DNA from: an uncultured Collinsella sp. | GTDB lineage: Bacteria; Actinomycetota; Coriobacteriia; Coriobacteriales; Coriobacteriaceae | Assembly (NCBI GenBank): GCA_902496645.1 | Contig: CABVBR010000138.1 | Span: 1 to 5,280, forward strand | Length of the DNA: 5,280 nt | Direction: 5' to 3' | Part shown: one piece after another, positions 1-4,739 of the stretch | Layout: each line of letters begins with the position of its first letter | How positions within the stretch are numbered: position 1 is the stretch's first letter | The notes under the pieces: model-generated | Told to the model about the DNA's origin: nothing | What the model saw: the letters and a program-made list of their open reading frames with translations, nothing else | Database searches by the model: none | Made by a program: the position numbers and the translations under genes

Positions 1-17
1 TTACTATGGGTTCGGCG

Positions 18-41
18 TTAGTCAAGGGAAAACCCGACTAA
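18..41. repeat. Short stem-loop with GGG-AAAA-CCC tip
   Basis: TTAGTC at 18-23 is the reverse complement of GACTAA at 36-41, and GGG (26-28) pairs with CCC (33-35) around an AAAA loop. Two unpaired A residues (24-25) bulge on the left arm. No T-run follows directly on either strand, so it is not a convincing intrinsic terminator, although it might help end transcription of a gene lying left of the window. It may belong to the same intergenic repeat as the larger hairpin at 63-131. The pairing is read directly; its role is unknown. Confidence 0.5.
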
Positions 42-46
42 TCCAC

Positions 47-74
47 TCGACTTTTTAGATGAGGGACATAAAAT
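47..74 (+). promoter_or_regulatory. Candidate promoter for the Rrf2-family gene
   Basis: TAAAAT at 69-74 matches the sigma-70 type -10 consensus at five of six positions. TCGACT at 47-52 matches the -35 consensus at four of six, with a 16-base spacer. Transcription would start near 81, inside the left arm of the 63-131 hairpin, so the dyad would overlap both the -10 box and the start site as an operator could. The match is moderate and other promoters are possible. Confidence 0.3.
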
Positions 75-131
75 CAGGTTTGTTTGCCCCGCGTGCATAG
101 GATTTGGGACAAACAAGCCTGTTTTTGTCCC
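63..131. repeat. Long imperfect inverted repeat (hairpin) before the Rrf2 gene
   Basis: The arms 63-90 and 106-131 pair almost throughout. GGGACA (63-68) pairs with TGTCCC (126-131), AAA (70-72) with TTT (122-124), and 75-90 with 106-121 at 16 positions containing one G-T wobble and one mismatch. There is one mismatch at 69/125, a two-base bulge at 73-74, and a 15-base loop at 91-105. This gives about 25 paired positions. The element ends 10 bases before the Shine-Dalgarno of the regulator. It could be an operator, a structured 5' leader, or a copy of a dispersed palindromic intergenic repeat; the sequence alone does not decide between these. Confidence 0.65.
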
Positions 132-140
132 AGTAACGAT

Positions 141-147
141 GGGAGGG
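141..147 (+). promoter_or_regulatory. Ribosome binding site that sets the Rrf2 start
   Basis: GGGAGGG lies five bases before the ATG at 153. It is a strong Shine-Dalgarno and argues against the longer reading frame that opens at 84, whose extra 23 codons run through the hairpin region and do not resemble the family N-terminus. Confidence 0.75.
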
Positions 148-152
148 TAGGT

Positions 153-584
153 ATGCTCATTTCTTCTAAGGGCCGCTATGCCCTCCGACTGATGATCTAT
201 ATCGCGGCGCTGGGCGACGCCGAGGGCAAGATTGCCCTGCGCGAGGTTGCCGACCGCGAGCATATCTCGCAAAAGTATTTGGAGCAGCTGGTTCGTCCGC
301 TTATGAAGGCGGGCCTGCTTAAGAGCGTGCGCGGCAAGGGCGGCGGCTACATGATGGCCAAGGACCCGGCCGAGGTGCGTGCCGGCGACATCCTGCGCGC
401 CGTCGAGGGCAGCACTGCCCCGGTGGCGTGCGACGGCATTGACAACACCTGCACCCGTAGCGATCTGTGCTCGACCGTCAAGTTCTGGCGCGGCCTGGAC
501 GATGTAATCGAAAAGTACGTCGACGGCGTGACGCTGGCCGACCTAGCCGCCGTCCCCGAGATCAACTTTGACATTAAGCTGTAG
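153..584 (+). CDS. Rrf2-family transcriptional regulator, probable Fe-S sensor
   Basis: This 143-residue protein is a typical Rrf2 (IscR/NsrR-type) winged helix-turn-helix DNA-binding regulator, which acts as a dimer in the cytoplasm. It begins MLISSKGRYALR, the usual family opening. The helix-turn-helix spans about residues 27-56, with IALREVADREHISQKYLEQL as its core, and the wing RGKGGGY is at 60-66. Three cysteines at 93, 100 and 106 (spacing C-x6-C-x5-C) sit where IscR and NsrR bind an Fe-S cluster, so sensing of iron-sulfur status, oxygen or NO is likely. The signal and targets cannot be told from sequence. The start at 153 is chosen for its Shine-Dalgarno and family fit. The stop lies 12 bases before the next gene, indicating co-transcription. 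The large dyad upstream could be an autoregulatory operator, but it does not look like the IscR or NsrR consensus sites I know. Confidence 0.9.
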   Translation: MLISSKGRYALRLMIYIAALGDAEGKIALREVADREHISQKYLEQLVRPLMKAGLLKSVRGKGGGYMMAKDPAEVRAGDILRAVEGSTAPVACDGIDNTCTRSDLCSTVKFWRGLDDVIEKYVDGVTLADLAAVPEINFDIKL

Positions 585-596
585 GGGCTGGCTTTC

Positions 597-1016
597 GTGA
601 AGTCGTACGAAGCCTTTGATTCGCGTCTGGCACTGCTAGAGACAGCTCGATTCCAAGATTTCGATAACGACTATGTTGTCTCCGGATGTGCATATATCTA
701 TGAGCAGGTTTTCGGTATCTCAATTACGCTCCTTAAGCGTCTGCTCGAGTATGAGGGCGCCACGCTTGCCGCGTCGGGGTCTCCTCGTGCCATCTTGAAG
801 GAGTCCTACCGATTCTACGACTTTATTGATGAGGCGGCCTGGCTAGATATGCTCAGAGATCGTAACACGAACGTTCATATTTATGACAACAAGCTTGCTC
901 AAGATTTGATTCAGCGCATCTTGAACGTCTATATTCCCGCTTTCTGTCAGTTGAGAGACGGGTTGATGGAGCGTTACGGCGAGCTTCTGCTGGCTCCCGA
1001 CGATCAGTTTGTTTAA
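597..1016 (+). CDS. HI0074/HepT-like HEPN protein (nucleotidyltransferase substrate-binding type), orphan
   Basis: The 139-residue product, mostly helical and without signal peptide or membrane segment, resembles the HI0074 family (NTase substrate-binding, a HEPN-fold group). The diagnostic region is residues 78-97: acidic and Trp-rich (DEAAWLDMLRDRN), then R89-N90-x3-H94-x-Y96. This R-x4-H-x-Y pattern is the HEPN RNase motif of HepT toxins, where the Tyr is the residue AMPylated by the MntA antitoxin. Family members are normally encoded beside a MNT nucleotidyltransferase with a GSxxxG-type motif; none is in the window. Start is GTG at 597, with AGGGG at 583-587 (overlapping the regulator's stop) as Shine-Dalgarno. 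It probably shares the Rrf2 transcript. Its base composition is lower in GC than the neighbours and it uses AGA codons, consistent with recent acquisition. It may be a toxin, a binding partner for an enzyme encoded elsewhere, or a remnant of a two-gene module. Confidence 0.75.
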   Translation: MKSYEAFDSRLALLETARFQDFDNDYVVSGCAYIYEQVFGISITLLKRLLEYEGATLAASGSPRAILKESYRFYDFIDEAAWLDMLRDRNTNVHIYDNKLAQDLIQRILNVYIPAFCQLRDGLMERYGELLLAPDDQFV

Positions 1017-1044
1017 TTCCTTAAGATTTCGCGGAGAGTTGTTG

Positions 1045-1077
1045 CCGTTTACCGATGGGTTGTTGTGCAACAAACGG
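1045..1077. repeat. Palindrome and nested inverted repeat, possible operator
   Basis: TTGTTG (1060-1065) and CAACAA (1068-1073) form a perfect six-base palindrome with a TG centre. An outer pair, CCGTTT (1045-1050) and AAACGG (1072-1077), overlaps its right arm, so the two foldings compete. The palindrome covers the proposed -35 box of the downstream surface-protein gene, a usual place for a repressor site. No T-run follows, so it is not an intrinsic terminator for the preceding gene. Confidence 0.4.
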
Positions 1078-1088
1078 GGAGCTGTAAT
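1060..1088 (+). promoter_or_regulatory. Candidate promoter of the surface-protein gene
   Basis: TGTAAT at 1083-1088 matches the -10 consensus at five of six positions. A weak -35 (TTGTTG, 1060-1065) lies 17 bases upstream and coincides with the palindrome. Transcription would start near 1095, giving a leader of about 48 bases. A separate promoter is reasonable given the 126-base gap after the preceding gene. Confidence 0.35.
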
Positions 1089-1131
1089 ACTGAATCCATC
1101 TTTGCAAACTGCACTTTAACCACACCAATGC

Positions 1132-1138
1132 AGGGAGG
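1132..1138 (+). promoter_or_regulatory. Ribosome binding site that sets the surface-protein start
   Basis: AGGGAGG lies four bases before ATG 1143. It favours this start over an in-frame ATG at 1125 and a TTG at 1065, and the resulting protein begins directly with a signal peptide. Confidence 0.75.
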
Positions 1139-1142
1139 ATGT

Positions 1143-2717
1143 ATGCAACCCAAGCATTCCGCGATTGTTGCGGGCCTGACGCTGGCGCTTTCGTTTGGCG
1201 CCGTTGCCGCACCCGCAACCGCTATAGCCGAGGAGCCCACGCCGGGCGTTGCCTCGGATGCCACCGATATCGATAAGGGCCTCTACACCCAGCAGTCTTT
1301 CTCGGGCGTGCTGAGGTCGGTTCAGGGTGTTTCGTTTGTCAATGTGACCGACGAGATGAAGTACTTTACCAAGTACGAGAGCCACGGCAATTACAACCAG
1401 GGCTTTTCGTATGGCGACGGATACAACGCGCTGGGTTATTACCAGTTCGATCGCCGTTGGTCGCTTATTCCGTTTATGAAGCAGGTCTATAACTACGACT
1501 CTGCTAAGTACAGCATGCTTAAGGACGCGATTGACCGCGGCAGCGAGATTTCCAACGGAAGCAACCCCATGTATGCGAACGGCCAACTCACCGAGCTGGG
1601 CCGCATCGCGCAGGATGCCTTCCTGGGTGCTTACAACACCGATTCGGCTGAGTTCTCGGCGCTGCAGGATGCCTATGCGTACAACTCCTACTATGCGGTT
1701 ACCGAGTCGTGGCTCAAGAACGCTCTAGGCATTGATATTTCCGGTCGTGCCGATTGCGTCAAAGGCATGGTGTGGAGCATCACCAATATGTGCGGCACGG
1801 GTGGCTGCCAGGACTTTTTCCGTTGGGCGAATCTTTCCAACGATATGACCGACCGCGAGTTTGTGACGGCACTTTCCAACAGCGTTGTTGATAACGTGGC
1901 GCGGAAGTATTCGAGTCAGCCTCAGTACCATGAGGGATGGAAGAATCGCTATAAGAACGAGCTCAAGGACTGCCTGGTCTATATTGCCGAGGACGAGGCT
2001 GCCGCGGCAACGCCTGTGGAGCCCGAGCCTGAGCCTGAGCCTGAGCCCACGCCGGCGCCTCGCCCGGACAAAGTGCCGGCGGCGCCTTTCGGGCCAACGG
2101 TGGAAACTGATAGCGATACGGACAATGGCGGCGAGACGGGTGCGCCTTCGACTGGTGTTGGCAACAATAATGGTGCCGGTAATGGCGGGACTGCTTCGGG
2201 CGGCACGGAGTCTGCTGGCGGTGCTGGTGATTCGGGCTCTGGTTCAACCGGCGGTTCTGTCTCTGGATCGACCGGTGGTTCCGTTTCTGGCTCGACCGAT
2301 GGCGGCTCCTCTAATGGCTCCACCAATGTTGGCAAGCAGCTTGGCGCCTTGATTGGGTCTTCGATGACGGCTGGCAACAACATCGGCTCGTCTTCTGATG
2401 AGAACACTTCTGGCGAGGCTCCCGAGTCCAGGACTGATGGCGATGCCGATGCTTCGACCAATGCAGGCGCTAGACAGTCCGATGCCGATGCTCAGAAGGG
2501 TGACGACAAGAACGTCACCTCGAACACCACGACGACTACCACGACCACGACGACCAAGGCCTCGGGTGGCAATATGCCCAAGACGGGCGACCTCATCGTG
2601 ATGGCGAGCCTTGCCAGCGCGAGCTTGGCGACACTTGGCGCCACGTCTATTGTGAGCGGCAAGCACAAGCTTGATCAGCAGAAGAAGTCTGCTGGCGAGG
2701 ACGGATCCGAGGAGTAA
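1143..2717 (+). CDS. Secreted, sortase-anchored surface protein with lysozyme-like domain
   Basis: This 524-residue protein is predicted to be exported and covalently attached to the cell wall. Residues 1-30 form a signal peptide: a basic start, the core IVAGLTLALSFGAVAA, and likely cleavage after AIA. Residues about 60-285 are a globular domain with lysozyme/transglycosylase flavour: a Tyr-Glu-Ser-His-Gly stretch with candidate catalytic E79, followed by GYYQFD (98-103). It contains four cysteines (205, 217, 222, 277) that could form disulfides outside the cell. A stalk follows: a Glu-Pro repeat (293-302), a Gly/Ser/Thr-rich stretch with an eight-residue repeat (366-387), and ten threonines (462-471). 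The sorting signal is MPKTG at 478-482, then a hydrophobic segment (about 484-504) and a Lys-rich tail ending in acidic residues. Peptidoglycan or glycan cleavage is inferred from resemblance only; adhesion is an alternative. It is transcribed alone and ends at the terminator at 2750. Confidence 0.8.
   Translation: MQPKHSAIVAGLTLALSFGAVAAPATAIAEEPTPGVASDATDIDKGLYTQQSFSGVLRSVQGVSFVNVTDEMKYFTKYESHGNYNQGFSYGDGYNALGYYQFDRRWSLIPFMKQVYNYDSAKYSMLKDAIDRGSEISNGSNPMYANGQLTELGRIAQDAFLGAYNTDSAEFSALQDAYAYNSYYAVTESWLKNALGIDISGRADCVKGMVWSITNMCGTGGCQDFFRWANLSNDMTDREFVTALSNSVVDNVARKYSSQPQYHEGWKNRYKNELKDCLVYIAEDEAAAATPVEPEPEPEPEPTPAPRPDKVPAAPFGPTVETDSDTDNGGETGAPSTGVGNNNGAGNGGTASGGTESAGGAGDSGSGSTGGSVSGSTGGSVSGSTDGGSSNGSTNVGKQLGALIGSSMTAGNNIGSSSDENTSGEAPESRTDGDADASTNAGARQSDADAQKGDDKNVTSNTTTTTTTTTTKASGGNMPKTGDLIVMASLASASLATLGATSIVSGKHKLDQQKKSAGEDGSEE
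2019..2048 (+). repeat. Glu-Pro codon repeat at start of the stalk
   Basis: Five GAGCCY units in tandem encode five Glu-Pro dipeptides (residues 293-302), followed by a Pro/Ala-rich stretch. Such repeats make stiff, extended wall-spanning linkers in sortase-anchored proteins. The six-base unit could change copy number by slippage without shifting frame. Confidence 0.7.
2238..2309 (+). repeat. Three 24-base tandem repeats in the Ser/Gly stalk
   Basis: Units at 2238-2261, 2262-2285 and 2286-2309 encode SGSTGGSV twice and then a degenerate third copy beginning SGSTDGG. The copies differ mainly at third codon positions, so selection or age has kept the protein pattern rather than the DNA. The array is in frame and may vary in copy number between strains. 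Confidence 0.7.
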
Positions 2718-2749
2718 GATCCTGGTCGCCTTATAATCTAAGAACTAGG

Positions 2750-2787
2750 ACGGGGTCCGGTACGGCTGTATCGGGCCCCGTTTTGTT
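2750..2787 (+). terminator. Strong intrinsic terminator after the surface-protein gene
   Basis: A 14-pair stem joins 2750-2763 to 2768-2781 around the four-base loop GGCT. Twelve pairs are Watson-Crick and two are G-T wobbles. The stem runs into TTTT and then GTTGT. It begins 32 bases after the stop at 2717 and separates this unit from the ATPase-like gene. Confidence 0.9.
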
Positions 2788-2879
2788 GTGCAATGATTTG
2801 TTATGCCCCATCGGGGTTCTTATTGCTACCGTTGCCCGAAACGTCTGCATGACGGCATCATTGCGGTTGAGTTGCTCGA

Positions 2880-2885
2880 TACAAT
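2880..2885 (+). promoter_or_regulatory. Candidate -10 box of the ATPase-like gene
   Basis: TACAAT matches the -10 consensus at five of six positions and would start transcription near 2892, about 27 bases before the GTG start. No good -35 box sits 15-18 bases upstream, so the promoter may be weak or need an activator. The preceding strong terminator makes a local promoter necessary. Confidence 0.35.
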
Positions 2886-2904
2886 GGGCATCGTGCTGCG
2901 TTTT

Positions 2905-2910
2905 AGGGAG
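2905..2910 (+). promoter_or_regulatory. Ribosome binding site for the ATPase-like gene
   Basis: AGGGAG lies eight bases before the GTG at 2919 and supports that non-ATG start. Confidence 0.65.
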
Positions 2911-2918
2911 AAGTTACG

Positions 2919-4715
2919 GTGTCTGAACAGGCGATTTACGGCGATACTGCCTACTATGGCGTAGAGTTGATCAACCGTTCGGGTAATGGGGCGCTACCGG
3001 TCGGCGAACATGACTTTGCCGAGGCCATGGATCGATGCGTGCTAGTCGACAAGACGATGTTTATTGCCGATGTCTTGGATGCTGATGCTTCCGTTGTGGC
3101 GTGTTGTCGGCCCGAAGGCTTTGGCAAGAGCATGAACCTGTCGATGCTTAAGGCTTTTCTGGAGCGTCCTGCGGTCGGGCAGGTCGATCGGGGCCTGTTT
3201 GCTGGTTCCCAGATTTGGGATGCGGGTGGCGGGCGCTATCGGGATGAGTTTGCCTGCTACCCTGTGATATCACTGGACTTTTCTGGCGCCGCGAGGTGCG
3301 GTGCCAACGTCGGCGGCGTCGTGCCTGAAGCTCTTACGGGTGAGTGCGCTCGCCTGTTGGCGCTTTTGGAGGCTCCGGATTTGCCCCGAGACAAGGTGCG
3401 CCACATCGAGCGCGTTGCGCGTGGCGTGGCGGGCGAGGACGAGGTTGCCTCGGTGCTTGGCGTGCTCATTGAGCTACTGGAGATGGCCTGCGATGAACAG
3501 GTTGTGCTGCTCGTTGATGGATACGACGCGGCGTGGTCGCGCCGTGCGAGCGCGAGGGGCGCTTCCGGCGCCGATCCGGCAAAGCTATTCGACCGTGTGC
3601 TGTTTGACGCCATTGCCGCTGCGGGCGATTCGTTGCGGCTGGCGTGTCTTATGGGGGAGCATCCCTGTCCTGCCGAGACGGCGCTTTCTTTGCGCGGGTG
3701 TTCGTACTGCATGTCGACTCCGCTTTCGGGGTGCTGTGACCGGTGGTTTGGCTTTTCGGATGACGAGGTTCGGGCTCTGCTAGGCCATGCTGGATGCGAG
3801 GAATACCTGGATGATGAGCGTGAATGGTTCGAGGGATACCGATTTGGCAGGTTTTATTGCTCGAGTCCGGCGCGCGTGATCGATTTCTTGAACCGCGGTT
3901 GCACGCCGCCGGTGCGGGCCGATTTGTATGGGTTTGCCGACTGCCTGAGTAGGGTGGCTGGAGACTGGAATCTCGAGAGGCTTTCGACTCTGTTCGATTT
4001 GCTTGAACCGCATGGATGCGTTGAAACCCCGCTTTGTCTGGGCGCCGTCGTGTCGAATGACGCTTGCGTCGATGATGTTTGGACCGCGTTATACCTGTCC
4101 GGCTTCTTAACGACGGATATGGTTGAGGAACCGGGAAACGGCGCTCGCTCCCGTGCTCTGCGGCTACCCAATAACGAGCTTCGCCAGGCTTTGCGTCTCG
4201 TGATTATTGAATGGTTTGAGTGCGCCGCCGAGGATGTGCGGAACGTCGATGCGTTTCGTGATGGGTTGTGTCGTGGTGACGAGGATGCGGTGAGGCAGGC
4301 GCTTCGTCGAATTCTAGGTGACGCGGAAGCCGGCGCGGTCGAGAAGGATTCGACGTTGCCATACCACCTGCTGTTGCAAGGGCTCTGCTTTGGTATGCCG
4401 GGGTATGCCAATCCGTCATCCAATCGAAAGCGCGGGGCGGATCGCTGGGATATCCAGGTGTTCCCTACGGGAAGGATGCTCGATGTGGCCGATACCCTCG
4501 GCATGCTCGACGAACGTCCGCTTGTCACTATGAACATGATGTATGACCCCGACGTGGATGTTCTGGGTCTGGAACTGTTGGCGGTTCAGGCGCTGCTCGA
4601 CATCGAACGTGACGGTATCGACGAGATTCGCGTGCCACGACCAGGTGTCGGCCGCGTGCGCTGGGGCTTTGGCTTTGACGGGCAGCACGTGTCCGTAGTG
4701 TGCCAGCGGCTTTAA
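2919..4715 (+). CDS. AAA-ATPase-like / PD-(D/E)XK family protein (DUF1703 type), probably degenerate
   Basis: This 598-residue soluble protein has the architecture of the AAA-ATPase-like plus PDDEXK_9 family, common and multi-copy in gut bacteria, with no settled function. The N-terminal signature LPVGEHDFAEAM, with VDKT at 43-46, is followed by the Walker A-like RPEGFGKS (64-71) and NLSMLKAFLE. The Walker B position reads LLVDGYD (197-203), where the family usually has DEYD. Further family landmarks are WFGFSDDEV (276-284), EGYRFG (305-310), LYLSGFLTT (391-399) and LPNNE (416-420). The nuclease half shows LPYHLLLQGL (480-489) and SSNRKRGADRWD (500-511). The expected Glu-x-Lys strand near 533-543 reads RPLVTMNMMYD, with no Glu or Lys. 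The P-loop GKS is kept, so nucleotide binding is possible while hydrolysis and cleavage are doubtful. Cysteine content is high (24). Length is slightly above the usual 500-580. The GTG start is supported by AGGGAG at 2905. It is transcribed alone. Confidence 0.8.
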   Translation: MSEQAIYGDTAYYGVELINRSGNGALPVGEHDFAEAMDRCVLVDKTMFIADVLDADASVVACCRPEGFGKSMNLSMLKAFLERPAVGQVDRGLFAGSQIWDAGGGRYRDEFACYPVISLDFSGAARCGANVGGVVPEALTGECARLLALLEAPDLPRDKVRHIERVARGVAGEDEVASVLGVLIELLEMACDEQVVLLVDGYDAAWSRRASARGASGADPAKLFDRVLFDAIAAAGDSLRLACLMGEHPCPAETALSLRGCSYCMSTPLSGCCDRWFGFSDDEVRALLGHAGCEEYLDDEREWFEGYRFGRFYCSSPARVIDFLNRGCTPPVRADLYGFADCLSRVAGDWNLERLSTLFDLLEPHGCVETPLCLGAVVSNDACVDDVWTALYLSGFLTTDMVEEPGNGARSRALRLPNNELRQALRLVIIEWFECAAEDVRNVDAFRDGLCRGDEDAVRQALRRILGDAEAGAVEKDSTLPYHLLLQGLCFGMPGYANPSSNRKRGADRWDIQVFPTGRMLDVADTLGMLDERPLVTMNMMYDPDVDVLGLELLAVQALLDIERDGIDEIRVPRPGVGRVRWGFGFDGQHVSVVCQRL

Positions 4716-4739
4716 GTAGCGGGGCGTGTTCGGCTTCTG

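Noticed and set aside
84..152. Upstream extension of the Rrf2 gene to the ATG at 84
   Set aside because: The 23 extra codons run through the hairpin region, do not resemble the family N-terminus and lack a ribosome binding site, whereas ATG 153 has GGGAGGG.
18..272. Minus-strand open frame of 84 codons over the first hairpins
   Set aside because: It overlaps the regulator antisense and translates the inverted repeats; the product resembles no known protein.
1065..1142. Longer start for the surface protein (TTG at 1065 or ATG at 1125)
   Set aside because: The leader would precede the signal peptide with non-hydrophobic residues and begin inside the palindrome; AGGGAGG supports 1143.
1885..2461. 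Long open frames on both strands within the stalk region, rich in Pro/Arg/Leu
   Set aside because: They are out-of-frame readings of the repetitive, GC-rich stalk codons and have no start signals.
2732..2737. Perfect TATAAT just after the surface-protein stop
   Set aside because: No matching -35 box lies upstream, and transcription from it would meet the terminator after only a few tens of bases.
2806..2816. CCCC-ATC-GGGG mini-hairpin followed by TTCTTATT
   Set aside because: A four-base stem with a three-base loop is too short and its T-run too broken to be a second terminator.
3854..4537. Minus-strand 227-codon open frame inside the ATPase-like gene
   Set aside because: High-GC antisense frame with Ser/Arg-rich composition and no Shine-Dalgarno; the + strand product has clear family motifs throughout.
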